A stretch of 62,362 bases of DNA. It comes from Indiicoccus explosivorum. GTDB taxonomy: Bacteria > Bacillota > Bacilli > Bacillales_A > Planococcaceae. The stretch is from the NCBI RefSeq assembly GCF_002167005.1, contig NZ_NHTN01000002.1, forward strand, positions 1 through 62,362, written 5' to 3'. A model generated the notes under the pieces. The model did no database searches. It saw only the letters and a list, made by a program, of their open reading frames with translations, and was not told where the DNA came from. The position numbers and the translations under genes are program-made. Shown here one piece after another: positions 18,650 to 28,306 of this stretch (position 1 is its first letter; the number at the start of each line of letters is the position of its first letter).

Positions 18650-18979
18650 TCAGGCAATGAATTCCTGCATCGCCTTGCTCGTGATGGAATCATGGGATTT
18701 GTTCCAATCCACCTTCTCTTCATAAAAGTGGAACACTTGCGGGGATTCATGTTTGATGCCTGTAATTTCCGCAAGCTGGTTGGACAGTTCCCGATCCTCC
18801 TGGACGATGAGGAACAGAAAAAGCTGGTTCGGGTGCATGGATGCATATTCACCGTATTCGTTCCATGCAGCCGCGGAAACCGGACACGTACTGCTGTGTT
18901 TCATCAGCCAAAAGGATTCCGTATCTTTCGTCAGCTGCTGAAATTCTTCCAGGCTGTGTACCCGTACGAAGTTATCCAT
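18650..18979 (-). CDS. ytxJ: YtxJ, monothiol bacilliredoxin-like protein
   Basis: The 109-aa thioredoxin-fold protein of the DUF2847 family has one active-site cysteine in KHSSTCPVSAAAW. Family members (YtxJ/BrxC) remove bacillithiol from thiol-modified proteins under oxidative stress; activity here is inferred. ATG at 18979 follows GGGGAGGG. It is the last gene of ytxG-ytxH-ytxJ, a sigma-B-controlled general stress operon in B. subtilis, and the promoter upstream of ytxG here has sigma-B character. Confidence 0.9.
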   Translation of the reverse strand: MDNFVRVHSLEEFQQLTKDTESFWLMKHSSTCPVSAAAWNEYGEYASMHPNQLFLFLIVQEDRELSNQLAEITGIKHESPQVFHFYEEKVDWNKSHDSITSKAMQEFIA

Positions 18980-18994
18980 AGCGCCCTCCCCGCT

Positions 18995-19750
18995 TTATTT
19001 CTTATTTTTATTGCCCGTGCTGCTTCCGCCGGCATTCGAGTTCGGGCTGTTGGTCTGTTTTTCTTCTTTCACTTCTTCGACCGCTTCCTTCAGCGCGTTC
19101 GCTGTGGAAGTGAAGCTTTCAGGCCCTTTTTTATTCTCCGTTTTTTCAAGACGGTCCTCAACTTTGTTCAGGACTTCCACTTGTTCTTCCCCTTCTGCCG
19201 ATGCAGTGCCATCATCCATCGGTGACCGGGATTGGCTTCCGCTCGATCCAGCCATATTTTTCACTTTGTCGACGACTTTCGAGGACTGATCTTTCAGCTG
19301 CTGCGTCAGACCGCTGCCTGACTGGCCAGATGTGCCGCCCTGCTGGTCAGAGGACGAAGCGGTTTTTTCCTTGATTTTCGCAGCCTGGCTGTTGAGGTCA
19401 CTCCGCAGCTCTTTACCTGGTTTCGGCGCAAGGAGCAGTGCCGCAGCCGCACCGGCCACCCCGCCGATGATCGCGCCGAGAAGGAAATTACCGGAGCTGG
19501 AGCTAGTATTGTCCTCGAATTCGTAAAGGTCATCATAAGGATTGGAACGCGTGCGCTGATTATAGGAATAGCCAGGATTTTGGCTGTATCCCTGCTGCAC
19601 ATAGCCGCCCTGGTCATACCGGGTCGGTGTGCCGCCGTAATTCGGCGTGTTCTGGACACCTGTATGCGCGCCGTTCTGAGAATAGAAGTCATTGTTGTAC
19701 TTTGCGCCGTTATACGTGCGGTCGTTGTTTCCCTGATTATTCTGTGTCAT
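18995..19750 (-). CDS. ytxH: YtxH-domain general stress protein
   Basis: The 251-aa protein has an Asn/Gln/Tyr-rich, probably disordered N-terminal 85 residues. A short glycine-rich hydrophobic helix follows (about 88-110, FLLGAIIGGVAGAAAALLLA, then PKPGKELR, the YtxH signature), then a charged, coiled-coil-prone, Ser/Lys/Glu-rich tail. It is longer than B. subtilis YtxH because of both extensions. The helix suggests membrane association. The biochemical function is unknown; position inside ytxGHJ implies a general stress role. Confidence 0.88.
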   Translation of the reverse strand: MTQNNQGNNDRTYNGAKYNNDFYSQNGAHTGVQNTPNYGGTPTRYDQGGYVQQGYSQNPGYSYNQRTRSNPYDDLYEFEDNTSSSSGNFLLGAIIGGVAGAAAALLLAPKPGKELRSDLNSQAAKIKEKTASSSDQQGGTSGQSGSGLTQQLKDQSSKVVDKVKNMAGSSGSQSRSPMDDGTASAEGEEQVEVLNKVEDRLEKTENKKGPESFTSTANALKEAVEEVKEEKQTNSPNSNAGGSSTGNKNKK

Positions 19751-19784
19751 GCTCGATTCCTCCCATTATCAGTTTGAATTTGAA

Positions 19785-20276
19785 TCAATAGTCGCTTTCC
19801 GGCAGCCGCTTCTGCCCGGGGGCAGGTTTCTCGTAATGAGATGTCGTGCTTGTCTCATAAACCTTCCGCTCTTTCCACTTATCGCGGATACCGAGCGCGA
19901 CGTTGCTCCACTGGACCACTTGCGCAATTTTGTCCTCATTCTGCTCGACTTGAGCGGAAACGGTAGTGGTGATTCGGCGGACCGTCGAGTTCAGATCCGT
20001 CACGGAATTGCCTACACCACGGACTGCATCCACCACTGTATTCAACTTCTCGGATTTGTCTTGTACATCCTCCGTCAGTTCGTTCGTCTTATGGAGCAGG
20101 TTCGTCGTTTCAAGCAAAACGCCCTGCAGCTGGTTTTCAAGGCCGGCCACCGTATCAGCCACTTCTTTCATGGTGTTCTTCAACCCCACGAGTAAGACGG
20201 CAAGGCCGATACATGCTGCCAGGAATCCGATTGCAGCCACAATCGCAGCTATGTAGAGCAGTATTTCCCAATCCAT
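19785..20276 (-). CDS. ytxG: DUF948 stress protein YtxG
   Basis: The 163-aa protein has an N-terminal transmembrane segment (about 5-31) followed by a long amphipathic helix rich in Thr, Asn, Leu and Val with heptad spacing. This is the methyl-accepting-like coiled coil of DUF948. The start is ATG at 20276 after GAAGGAGGAAATAGG. First gene of the operon; a sigma-B-type promoter lies 46-71 bp upstream. Molecular function unknown. Confidence 0.9.
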   Translation of the reverse strand: MDWEILLYIAAIVAAIGFLAACIGLAVLLVGLKNTMKEVADTVAGLENQLQGVLLETTNLLHKTNELTEDVQDKSEKLNTVVDAVRGVGNSVTDLNSTVRRITTTVSAQVEQNEDKIAQVVQWSNVALGIRDKWKERKVYETSTTSHYEKPAPGQKRLPESDY

Positions 20277-20321
20277 CCTATTTCCTCCTTCGAATAAATG
20301 ACTTGACGTATATTATGTTTT

Positions 20322-20347
20322 GTACCCTTCGGACCTTTTCTATAAAC
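20322..20347 (-). promoter_or_regulatory. Predicted sigma-B promoter of ytxGHJ
   Basis: Minus-strand GTTTAT (20347-20342), 14-bp spacer, GGGTAC (20327-20322). Each element matches five of six bases of the sigma-B consensus GTTTAA / GGGTAT. ytxGHJ is a sigma-B operon in B. subtilis. Confidence 0.7.
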
Positions 20348-20392
20348 CGTCAATTGAAGTTTTCTTGCGAATAATTAGAACGGATTGCCTAC

Positions 20393-20420
20393 AAAAAAAC
20401 CTGGCCTCTCGGGACCAGGT
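20393..20420 (-). terminator. murC terminator
   Basis: Stem ACCTGG/CCAGGT (20399-20404 with 20415-20420), extended by GTCCCGAGAGGC in the loop. Seven T residues follow on the minus strand. Confidence 0.75.
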
Positions 20421-21733
20421 CAGACGGATGTCTGTGCTTTGATGACTTCTTCGAAGGCCCGCTGGAACTTTTGGATATCGCCCGCCCCCATAAAGAGGAA
20501 GACGGCGTTATCGTGTTCAAGGAGGGTTTCGATCTTCTCCGGGTCCAAAATCATGCTTCCATCGATTTTTTCCGCCAGATCCCCGATCGTCAGTTTCCCG
20601 GAATTTTCCCGCGCTGAACTGAAAATATCACACAAATACACGGTATCAGCCTCGGACAGGCTGTCTGCGAATTCCTGCAGGAACTTCTGTGTCCGCGTGA
20701 ATGTGTGCGGCTGGAAGACTGCGATCGCCTCCCGGTCCGGGTATTTCTGTTTTGCCGACTGCAGTGTCGCTTTTATCTCTGTCGGATGGTGCGCATAGTC
20801 ATCAATCAGGATGCGGTTCCCGATTTTCGTTTCTGTGAACCGGCGCTTGACACCTGCAAACGTCGCCAGCCGGTCTTTAATGATGGCTGCCGGGATATTT
20901 TCATAGTGGCACAGGGCAATGACGGACAGGGCGTTCTGAACTGCGTGGTCGCCGAACAGCGGAATGAAAAACGTTTCAAAATATTCATCCCTAACCATGA
21001 CATCGAAAGCAGTGCCGTCAGTCGTTTTTTGGATATTCGTTGCCTGAAAATCATTTTCTTGATCAAATCCGTAATAGACGACTGGTACCGGCGCCTGGAT
21101 CCGCTGCAGAAAAGAGTCATCCCCGCAAGCAATGATGCATTTCTTCACGCGCTGCGCCATTTCCTGGAATGCCTTGAATACATCTTCAATATCCGTGAAG
21201 TAATCCGGGTGATCGAAGTCGATGTTCGTCATGATGGCATAGTCTGGTTCATAGGCGAGGAAGTGACGCCGGTATTCACATGCTTCCAGGACGAAAAAAC
21301 GGGAATCTTCCGTCCCTTGACCGGTCCCGTCACCGATGAGGTAGGACACCGGTTTATAGCCGGCCAGCACATGTGCCATCAGGCCCGTCGTGGATGTCTT
21401 GCCATGTGAGCCTGTCACCGCGACAGACACGAATTGCTTGAGCAGGTCCCCGAGGAACGTGTGATACCGGATGACGTCGGCTCCCAGCTCTTTCGCCTTC
21501 AGCAGCTCCGGATGGTCGTCCGGATATGCGTTACCTGCGATGATGGTCATATTTTCCGTGATATTCTGTTCATCGAATGGCAGAATCGAGATTCCCCGTT
21601 TATGGAGCAGTTCTTCTGTAAAAAAGAATTTATCGATATCGGAGCCTTGGACGCGCTCTCCCATATCATGCAGGATTTGGGCCAGCGGACTCATACCGGA
21701 ACCTTTTATGCCGGTGAAATGAAAAACGTTCAT
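20420..21733 (-). CDS. murC: UDP-N-acetylmuramate--L-alanine ligase
   Basis: MurC adds L-Ala to UDP-MurNAc using ATP, the first step of the peptidoglycan stem peptide. The 437-aa protein has the N-terminal Rossmann domain ([20 protein letters not shown]), the Mur-ligase ATP loop [30 protein letters not shown] and FQPHTFTRT. Length equals the Firmicutes enzyme. ATG at 21733 follows AGGAGGCTTACATC. It is immediately downstream of sftA, as in other Bacillales. Confidence 0.97.
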   Translation of the reverse strand: MNVFHFTGIKGSGMSPLAQILHDMGERVQGSDIDKFFFTEELLHKRGISILPFDEQNITENMTIIAGNAYPDDHPELLKAKELGADVIRYHTFLGDLLKQFVSVAVTGSHGKTSTTGLMAHVLAGYKPVSYLIGDGTGQGTEDSRFFVLEACEYRRHFLAYEPDYAIMTNIDFDHPDYFTDIEDVFKAFQEMAQRVKKCIIACGDDSFLQRIQAPVPVVYYGFDQENDFQATNIQKTTDGTAFDVMVRDEYFETFFIPLFGDHAVQNALSVIALCHYENIPAAIIKDRLATFAGVKRRFTETKIGNRILIDDYAHHPTEIKATLQSAKQKYPDREAIAVFQPHTFTRTQKFLQEFADSLSEADTVYLCDIFSSARENSGKLTIGDLAEKIDGSMILDPEKIETLLEHDNAVFLFMGAGDIQKFQRAFEEVIKAQTSV

Positions 21734-21849
21734 GATGTAAGCCTCCTATGGAAGGTTCGAAAATGGATAACCGTATATGCAGAAATAACAACCTTCCCAG
21801 TATACCACCATCAAAGAACCGGAACAAAGTGAAATGGCAGATCAGCCGC

Positions 21850-24099
21850 TCAAAATATTTCTTCCAGTTCTTCTTCAGTCAATAAAACATCGCGTGCTTT
21901 GCTGCCATTCGGTTCAGAAACAAACCCATGTTGTTCGATCAGATCCATCAGCCGGGCTGCCCGATTATAGCCGATATGGAATTTCCGCTGCAGGAGGGAT
22001 GTCGAGGCACTGCCTTGCGACAGAATGAATCTGCATGCTTCCTCGAACAGATCGTCATGCTGATCAGGAGAACCTTGGGGACTGATGAGTTCATCTTCTT
22101 TGAACAAGTAATCCGGCTGGCCCTGCTGACGGGCATGCGCGATCACTTCTTCGATTTCTTCATCCGTCACGAACGTTCCCTGAAGGCGGACCGGCGCGGA
22201 CATCCCATGACCGAGATACAGCATGTCCCCCCTTCCCAACAGCCGTTCCGCTCCCTGTGTGTCGAGTATCGTACGGCTGTCGACTTGGGAAGAGACGGAA
22301 AAAGCGATCCGGGCCGGAACATTGGCTTTGATCAGGCCGGTGATCACATCAACCGATGGCCGCTGCGTCGCGACGATCAGATGGATTCCGCAAGCCCGGG
22401 CTTTCTGGGCGATACGGCAAATGGCATCTTCCACGTCCGCCGGAGCCATCATCATCAGATCCGCCAGTTCATCGATGACGATCAGCATATACGGGAGACG
22501 CTGGACGTAGTTCCCTTTTTCTTCCACCAATCGGTTGTACCGCGCGATATCGCGGACTCCGGTATGGGCAAACAGCTGGTAGCGCCGCTCCATTTCCCCG
22601 ACCGCCCATTTCAGGGAAGCGGTCGCCGCTTTGACATCGGTGATGACCGGGCTCACCAGATGAGGAATATTATTATACGGCGCGAGTTCGACCATTTTCG
22701 GATCGATGAGCAGCAGTTTCAAGTCCTCTGGCGATGCTTTATACAAAAGGCTCACCAGGAGGGAATTGATGCAGACGCTTTTACCGGACCCGGTTGCACC
22801 GGCAATCAGACCATGCGGCATTTTCCGCAAATCCAAGGTCACCGGACGGCCGGTCAGATCGAGGCCGAGCGCGGCTTCGAGCGGCGACACGGCGCTGTCG
22901 AAACTGGGACTGCCGATGATCTCCGAAATCCGGACGGGCCGCGATACCCTGTTCGGAATCTCAATGCCGATTGAACTTTTCCCGGGGATCGGCGCCTGGA
23001 TCCGAATATCCTTCGCTGCGAGGGCGAGTTTCAGATCATCCGCCAAGTTCCGGATTTTACTCACTTTCACTCCGTTCGCCACTTTCAGTTCGAACTGGGT
23101 GACGGCCGGACCCTGCATGATATCCATAATTTCCGCTTTCACCTGGAAATGGGACAGCGCTTCGATCAGCCGGTCTCCCTGATCGGAAAGCCATTGTTCA
23201 TCCCGCTGATTTTCTTCGGGCTTGCGGAGCAAGATTTTCGGCGGGAATTCATAACTCCGGTTCCCGCTCTGTAACTGCGCCGGTTTTATTTCCGCCGTCG
23301 GAGTTGTTTCGGTCATCACCGGCGGGATAGTGCACTTTTTCAATTTCTCCTTATCCGACTTCAGCATGATGACATTGAACGGAGCAGTCTTCCCTCTTTC
23401 GGCAGGCCGCGGATTCTGTTTCTCTTGCGCATCTGCCGGTACAGGCGATACATCCTTTTCACCGGCAGAAGCTTCATCCGGGATGTCTTCCTTAACACGA
23501 TCAGCCAGTACCGGGGCTTCCATATGTACTTCTTTCCGGGATAGTTCCGCAGCCGGCGCTGTTTCGGCCCCTTTCCCGTCGATTTCCCTGCTTTCCGTCA
23601 GCACCAGCTTGTCCGGCTTGTCCGGAGATGGACTCCCGATCTCTTTCGTCTGCTCATGTTCTTCCAGCAAGTCACGGATCGGTGCCGGGTCCTGGACCTT
23701 ATGTTTCTGGAATCCGTGTACCGGAGATGGGACACGGCTCGGCTTATACCGAGGATTCGGCACCGGCTTCTTCCGTTCAGCCGGGGCTGCAGGAAAATCG
23801 TAAATGGTCGTCGTATGGACCGTCCGGGGCTGCCGGGCTTTCACCGGCCACTCCAATCCGGTTTCCGGCTCCTGGTGCGGTTCTGCCTGCGCCGCCGGTT
23901 CTTTGGAAACCGGCTGCCAGTCGATCCAGTCCGGTTCCTGGTCATAGGACGGCGTATAATTCCCCATCGCCTCTTCATCTGAAATGAGCGGAAACCGGAA
24001 AGGAGGCTTCGAAGTGAATTCCGCCTGTTCCGTTTCCCTTCTTTCGCTTTCTTCCGCTTCGGCGAACAGTTTACTCCATAATCCTTTCATCCAATTCAT
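21850..24099 (-). CDS. sftA: Soluble FtsK/SpoIIIE-family DNA translocase SftA
   Basis: SftA is a septum-associated DNA pump that clears chromosomal DNA before division. The 749-aa protein has no transmembrane helices, unlike SpoIIIE. It has a long Pro/Glu-rich linker (about 1-350), then the FtsK motor (QGPAVTQFELKVANGVKVSK, Walker A GATGSGKSV about 435, Walker B MLIVIDELADL about 537, ATQRPSVDVITGLIKAN) and a C-terminal gamma winged helix (last 65 residues). The start at 24099, MNWMKGLWSKLF, follows GAGGGATGATCAG. The N-terminal amphipathic segment fits the membrane- and FtsZ-proximal end of B. subtilis YtpT. It begins 5 nt after ytpR ends. Confidence 0.94.
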   Translation of the reverse strand: MNWMKGLWSKLFAEAEESERRETEQAEFTSKPPFRFPLISDEEAMGNYTPSYDQEPDWIDWQPVSKEPAAQAEPHQEPETGLEWPVKARQPRTVHTTTIYDFPAAPAERKKPVPNPRYKPSRVPSPVHGFQKHKVQDPAPIRDLLEEHEQTKEIGSPSPDKPDKLVLTESREIDGKGAETAPAAELSRKEVHMEAPVLADRVKEDIPDEASAGEKDVSPVPADAQEKQNPRPAERGKTAPFNVIMLKSDKEKLKKCTIPPVMTETTPTAEIKPAQLQSGNRSYEFPPKILLRKPEENQRDEQWLSDQGDRLIEALSHFQVKAEIMDIMQGPAVTQFELKVANGVKVSKIRNLADDLKLALAAKDIRIQAPIPGKSSIGIEIPNRVSRPVRISEIIGSPSFDSAVSPLEAALGLDLTGRPVTLDLRKMPHGLIAGATGSGKSVCINSLLVSLLYKASPEDLKLLLIDPKMVELAPYNNIPHLVSPVITDVKAATASLKWAVGEMERRYQLFAHTGVRDIARYNRLVEEKGNYVQRLPYMLIVIDELADLMMMAPADVEDAICRIAQKARACGIHLIVATQRPSVDVITGLIKANVPARIAFSVSSQVDSRTILDTQGAERLLGRGDMLYLGHGMSAPVRLQGTFVTDEEIEEVIAHARQQGQPDYLFKEDELISPQGSPDQHDDLFEEACRFILSQGSASTSLLQRKFHIGYNRAARLMDLIEQHGFVSEPNGSKARDVLLTEEELEEIF

Positions 24100-24103
24100 C
24101 TGA

Positions 24104-24712
24104 TCATCCCTCAGCCTTAAATGGCGCACCGGTCTCCGCATCTGCCGGCAGCACAAGAATCCCTTTTTCCGCCGGTGCGTCCGGAAGAGCCAGTTCTTTT
24201 GCCGAACAAATCATGCCGCTGGACGGGACACCGCGCAATTCAGATTCTTTGATCAGCATTCCCGACGGCATGACTGCCCCGGGTTTCGCCACGACCACTT
24301 TTTGCCCTGCCTCGACGTTCGGAGCACCACAGACGATCTGCAGCTTTTCTTCCCCGACATCGACTTGGCAGACATGCAATTTATCCGCATTCGGATGTTT
24401 TTCCATCGATTCTACGAATCCCACGACGAATTTGGGCGACAAATCCACTTCCAGCGTAACATCGACATCGTTTTTCCCGAGCGCATTCTGTATGTCTGTC
24501 ACGAGGCTTTCCGAAAGCGTCTCCGGAATACCCTCTTTCAAGTCGGTATACCTGGAAGCATGGAATAAATTGAATCCCGCCAGCTGCCCTTCGCTATCCC
24601 GGATCAGCGTGACATCACCGTTTGTTTCTGTCTGGATGTTTTCAGGTGTTCCCGGCTGGAGCCGGACGAGAAGAACATCACCGACCCCTTCCCGATTATA
24701 AAATACATTCAT
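24104..24712 (-). CDS. ytpR: YtpR, tRNA-binding (EMAP-type OB-fold) protein
   Basis: The 202-aa protein has an N-terminal DUF4479 domain (about 1-85) and a C-terminal tRNA_bind OB-fold (about 90-200: [57 protein letters not shown]). The second half is the fold of the N-terminal domain of PheT, but there is no synthetase core. Physiological role is undetermined. It overlaps ytpQ by an ATGA junction and lies 5 nt before sftA, so the three are probably co-transcribed. Confidence 0.92.
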   Translation of the reverse strand: MNVFYNREGVGDVLLVRLQPGTPENIQTETNGDVTLIRDSEGQLAGFNLFHASRYTDLKEGIPETLSESLVTDIQNALGKNDVDVTLEVDLSPKFVVGFVESMEKHPNADKLHVCQVDVGEEKLQIVCGAPNVEAGQKVVVAKPGAVMPSGMLIKESELRGVPSSGMICSAKELALPDAPAEKGILVLPADAETGAPFKAEG

Positions 24713-25524
24713 TCCTTGTCTTCCTCCTTTGGCGTTCTGTTCTTCGCCAGAATGAAAATCGGCTCCAGAACGCCGTCCTCGTAAACGAACGACAGCGACG
24801 TGATCGGCACTTTCCCTTCTGTGAAGAAGTGCATGGCCATTTGTGCCAGCACATCGTAACCGGTCTCATTCCGGATATCCCCGACGATCAGCACATCCTG
24901 ATGCGGCACGGACACCGTCATATCGCCTTCGATCTTCGATTTCATTTCTTTTAAAAACGCATCATTCAATATACGAGAGGCATCATAGCCGTCATTCTCA
25001 TTCAAAAAATAAAATACGTTTCCTGCCACACGGTCTTCCTTGACCGAAACCGGCAGTTTGCGGACTTGGAATTTCGCGATTTCCTTCACTTGTTCCGCTG
25101 TCAGCTGTATTGAATTTAACATATTTTCATCAATAAGGCGATAAGCCGTTCCGGTATCCAATGCGTAAAAAACCCTTGTTTCTGCTGTATGGTCAGTTGT
25201 CACGAACCGGCTTCCCCCGTTCGATTCCAGCGGAAAGGAAGTCGATCGGATCACCGGGAAGACCGCTTTCTCCGATGGCAGTTCCCCGCGGGATTCCTTC
25301 TCCATCGCGTCGAATGTCTCACGGATGGTGTAGGCCACTTCGTCCAGCACTGTTGCACCCCGTGTTTCTGTTTTGGCCGAAACGGAGCCGAGCGACAGTG
25401 ACATCCCCTTGCCGATTTCATTGTGTTCGATCCGGACAGTATCTTTTTCTTGATCAAAACTCCAAGTGAGCGGCCGGTCTGATAGTTTCCGTTTCAATGC
25501 GCTGAGAATTTCAGTCGATTTCAT
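24709..25524 (-). CDS. ytpQ: DUF1444 protein YtpQ
   Basis: The 271-aa cytosolic protein is conserved in Bacillales next to ytpR. It contains no catalytic motif I can name. It begins [19 protein letters not shown] and has a mixed alpha/beta pattern with PVIRSTSFP and [17 protein letters not shown]. Function unknown. ATG at 25524 follows GGAGGGACTGTACT. A hairpin at 25541-25575 separates it from ytpP. Confidence 0.9.
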   Translation of the reverse strand: MKSTEILSALKRKLSDRPLTWSFDQEKDTVRIEHNEIGKGMSLSLGSVSAKTETRGATVLDEVAYTIRETFDAMEKESRGELPSEKAVFPVIRSTSFPLESNGGSRFVTTDHTAETRVFYALDTGTAYRLIDENMLNSIQLTAEQVKEIAKFQVRKLPVSVKEDRVAGNVFYFLNENDGYDASRILNDAFLKEMKSKIEGDMTVSVPHQDVLIVGDIRNETGYDVLAQMAMHFFTEGKVPITSLSFVYEDGVLEPIFILAKNRTPKEEDKE

Positions 25525-25540
25525 AGTACAGTCCCTCCAT

Positions 25541-25575
25541 TATAAAGAAGACGGTTCACCTGGGGGCGAACCGTC
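25541..25575 (-). terminator. Candidate terminator between ytpP and ytpQ
   Basis: GACGGTTC (25550-25557) pairs with GAACCGTC (25568-25575). The minus-strand tail TTCTTTAT is only moderately T-rich. Confidence 0.5.
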
Positions 25576-25579
25576 CTGA

Positions 25580-25894
25580 TCATTGCAGTCCGTCAAGGAA
25601 TGACTCGATTTCCGCTCGTGTTTTTCTGTCCTTGCTGACAAACCGGCCGATTTCCGCACCATTCCTGAATGCGACAAAACTCGGAATCCCATAAACGTCC
25701 AAATCCCTGCATAAATCGATGAACTGGTCGCGGTCCACAGAGACGAATGTAAAATCGCTGTAAGCTTCCTCGATCTCAGGCAGCACGGGTTCGATCACCC
25801 GGCAATCCGGGCACCAGCCTGCAGTAAACAGAAAAACAGCTGTATCCTGCGTCTTTAATTCCTGGAATTCTTTAGCAGAATCCAAAATCTTCAT
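25580..25894 (-). CDS. ytpP: Thioredoxin-like protein YtpP
   Basis: The 104-aa thioredoxin fold has active site WCPDC in FTAGWCPDCRVIEP and the cis-proline motif YGIPSFVAF. The CPDC site differs from the CGPC of classical thioredoxin, so its redox potential and partners probably differ. Substrates unknown. ATG at 25894 follows GGAGTGGAAC. Neighbours ytpQ and ytpR follow the B. subtilis order. Confidence 0.93.
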   Translation of the reverse strand: MKILDSAKEFQELKTQDTAVFLFTAGWCPDCRVIEPVLPEIEEAYSDFTFVSVDRDQFIDLCRDLDVYGIPSFVAFRNGAEIGRFVSKDRKTRAEIESFLDGLQ

Positions 25895-25908
25895 CTAGTT
25901 CCACTCCT

Positions 25909-26418
25909 TCATTCCGCATCAGCGGACCGGACGATTTTCATCATTTCGGTCAATTGTTCTTCAATATCCCCTTTTCCGGCGAACCCGGTCAGTTGGGCGT
26001 CCCCGGTTCCGGCGATCACTTCGAACCTGTCTTCTCCTGCTTTGCCTACTGCCACGAATCCGAACCTGCCTGCATACTCGAACGTTTCCGCGGCCAGCCA
26101 TTCAGCATCTTCAGAAGCGGCGAGCATGTCATAAAAATAACGGCTATTTTCACTTTCGTTCGGGTTGAACTCGAGGACGGCGACCCCTTCCCCGTTCAAA
26201 AGAGTGATCGTATTATTATCGGCAGAATCTGTGAGTTCGTAACCGTCCGGGAGAAAAAGTTCTGTACCGTCTTCCAGCTCCTCTGCCGCCGGGGAATCCT
26301 GCTCAAAGACAGCGCGTGCTTCTTCCACGCCTTCTGTGATTTCCTGTTCCGCTGTTTCGGCACACCCGGCCATTCCCGCAGCCGACAGCAGCAGGACAGC
26401 CGCCATTTTATAGACCAA
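25909..26418 (-). CDS. Putative lipoprotein of unknown function
   Basis: The 169-aa protein has a short lipoprotein signal (MAAVLLLSAAG) with lipobox MAGC, so it should be exported and lipid-anchored. The mature part has an acidic Glu-rich linker (about 20-50), then a compact domain with DGYELTDSADNNTITLLNG and RFEVIAGTG. I do not recognise the family. TTG at 26418 is preferred because GGAGG lies 8 nt before it; the first ATG is 12 nt further in. It lies 14 nt upstream of ytpP on the same strand. Confidence 0.7.
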   Translation of the reverse strand: MVYKMAAVLLLSAAGMAGCAETAEQEITEGVEEARAVFEQDSPAAEELEDGTELFLPDGYELTDSADNNTITLLNGEGVAVLEFNPNESENSRYFYDMLAASEDAEWLAAETFEYAGRFGFVAVGKAGEDRFEVIAGTGDAQLTGFAGKGDIEEQLTEMMKIVRSADAE

Positions 26419-26457
26419 TCCGATTCCTCCTCAGCTTGTCTGCTTTTATTTTACTGG

Positions 26458-26994
26458 TCATCCCGGCCGGTTGCAACCAGCCGGATACCGGAAACAATAT
26501 TGACCGGCCAGCAATCTGACGACATGCTCGAACATCGAACGCCGGGTAATGAAACCTTCTGTCAGGACACCTACCGCTCCTTTATGCTTCCGGATACCGG
26601 TTTCTTCCGCAAAGCGATCCATGACAGGTCCCAGCTCCTCTCCAGCCCTGACGGCCGCCGCCACCACTTCCGGCAGCGGGATTTGAGCACCTCCGGCTGT
26701 CAAAACAGGACCGCCAGGCACAGCCAGTGCGCCCCAGTTGCAGAGATACAGCGCTCCCTGCAATTCGTATACTCCGCCCTCCAAGCCGACCGCCAAATCC
26801 GCATCGTTTTCCTGGAGGGCTTTTTTCGCCCGGTTTATCGCTCCGTTCAGCGTTTCTTCGGCAGTCAACGGCTGAGCTGAGACGCCGGAGTCCGTTTCCC
26901 GCCCTTCGACCCGGATTGCAGGGAACGTTTCTTCAAGAACTGCGGCCGCCGCTCCTACTTTGGCCGGATTCCGCGAGGCGACAATCGCTCTCAT
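26458..26994 (-). CDS. DUF84 inosine/xanthosine triphosphatase-like protein
   Basis: The 178-aa protein resembles the YjjX/DUF84 family, which hydrolyses non-canonical ITP/XTP and keeps deaminated purines out of nucleic acids. Visible signatures are the opening IVASRNPAKVGAAAAVL, TDSGVSAQPLTAEETLNGAI, and AVGLEGGVYELQGALYLCNW near the metal site. It ends HVVRLLAGQY plus a short tail. ATG at 26994 follows GGAGGAATAG. Substrate specificity is inferred only from family membership. Confidence 0.82.
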   Translation of the reverse strand: MRAIVASRNPAKVGAAAAVLEETFPAIRVEGRETDSGVSAQPLTAEETLNGAINRAKKALQENDADLAVGLEGGVYELQGALYLCNWGALAVPGGPVLTAGGAQIPLPEVVAAAVRAGEELGPVMDRFAEETGIRKHKGAVGVLTEGFITRRSMFEHVVRLLAGQYCFRYPAGCNRPG

Positions 26995-27010
26995 ATCTAT
27001 TCCTCCATTC

Positions 27011-27034
27011 GAAAAAGAGCCGCTGAGGGCTCTT
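27011..27034 (-). terminator. ytoP terminator
   Basis: AAGAGCC (27015-27021) pairs with GGCTCTT (27028-27034) around a 6-nt loop, with a T tract on the minus strand. It lies 48 bp beyond the ytoP stop. Confidence 0.7.
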
Positions 27035-27081
27035 CAGGTTTCATGCCATAAGCAATTTTCCGGCCAGGACCGGCTCTGACA

Positions 27082-28155
27082 TCAGCTATTCTGACGGATT
27101 GTTTCGACTGTTGTTTTGTCCGCCGCTTTCACAAGTTTAACGAGCAGCTCTTTCGCCGCTGCGTAGTCGTCCGTATGGATGATCGAAGCTGCCGTATGGA
27201 TGTAGCGGGAGCAGATGCCGATGACCGAGCTGGGCACCCCTTCATTTGAGAGATGGACCCGCCCTGCGTCTGTTCCGCCCAACGAGATGAAGTACTGATA
27301 CGGGATATCATGCGTCTCGGCCATATCCAGGACGAATTCCCGCATTCCGCGGTGTGTCACCATACTTCTGTCGAAGATCCGCAGCAGCGTCCCTTTTCCA
27401 AGCTGGCCGAATTCCGTCTGATCGCCTGAAGCGTCATTGGCCGGACTTGCATCCAGCGCAAAAAACAGATCCGGATTGATCAGATTGGCCGCTGTCTGTG
27501 CGCCCCGGAGGCCCACTTCTTCCATGACAGTCGCTCCGGAGTACAGCCGGTTCGGCAGTTCCGTGCCTTTCAGTTCCCGCAGGAGTTCAATGGACAAGCC
27601 GCAGCCATACCGGTTATCCCATGCTTTCGCCATGATCTTCTTCGGATTCGCCATCGGCGTGAACGGGCAGACCGGTACAATCTGCTGGCCCGGCCGGATG
27701 CCGAACGATTCCGCCTGTTCCTTATCATCAGCGCCGATATCGATGAGCATGTTCTTGATCTCCATCGGCTTATTCCGGACTTCATCGCTCAGGATGTGCG
27801 GCGGGATCGAACCGATCACTCCTTCGATCTTGCCGTCACTGGTTACAATTTCAACCCGCTGTGCAAGAAGCACCTGACTCCACCAGCCGCCAGCCGTCTG
27901 GAACCGGATCATCCCGTTATCCGTGATGGATGAAACAATGAAGCCCACTTCGTCCATATGGCCCGCAACCATGACCCGGGGAGCTCCTTCCGGCCCGTTC
28001 TTCACGCCGAACACACTGCCCAGGTTATCTTGGATGACTTCGTCGGAAACTTTGGCCAGTTCTTCACGCATGAATGCTCGCACGGCATGTTCGTTGCCGG
28101 GAGCTCCCGGAAGCTCCGTAAGTGTTTTAAATAATTCAAGGGTTTCGTTATTCAT
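27082..28155 (-). CDS. ytoP: M42-family aminopeptidase YtoP
   Basis: This is a dinuclear-metal aminopeptidase (glutamyl/deblocking aminopeptidase or endoglucanase-M type) that trims peptides in the cytosol. The 357-aa protein shows the M42 metal-site motifs [38 protein letters not shown] (catalytic Glu pair), [10 protein letters not shown] and, near the end, [10 protein letters not shown] with the last histidine. ATG at 28155 follows AGGAGGCTGAACTG. Substrate preference cannot be read from the sequence. Confidence 0.93.
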   Translation of the reverse strand: MNNETLELFKTLTELPGAPGNEHAVRAFMREELAKVSDEVIQDNLGSVFGVKNGPEGAPRVMVAGHMDEVGFIVSSITDNGMIRFQTAGGWWSQVLLAQRVEIVTSDGKIEGVIGSIPPHILSDEVRNKPMEIKNMLIDIGADDKEQAESFGIRPGQQIVPVCPFTPMANPKKIMAKAWDNRYGCGLSIELLRELKGTELPNRLYSGATVMEEVGLRGAQTAANLINPDLFFALDASPANDASGDQTEFGQLGKGTLLRIFDRSMVTHRGMREFVLDMAETHDIPYQYFISLGGTDAGRVHLSNEGVPSSVIGICSRYIHTAASIIHTDDYAAAKELLVKLVKAADKTTVETIRQNS

Positions 28156-28306
28156 CAGTTCAGCCTCCTATGTACATTCGCACTTTCCAGTGTAGCGATT
28201 TTTTCAGAACATTTCCATCATCTTATTTTGGTTAACGAAAGAAAGTTTCAGGGAATAGGCGGGTGTGTTACAATTATCTCCAATAAACTCGGGAGGGATG
28301 CAACTG

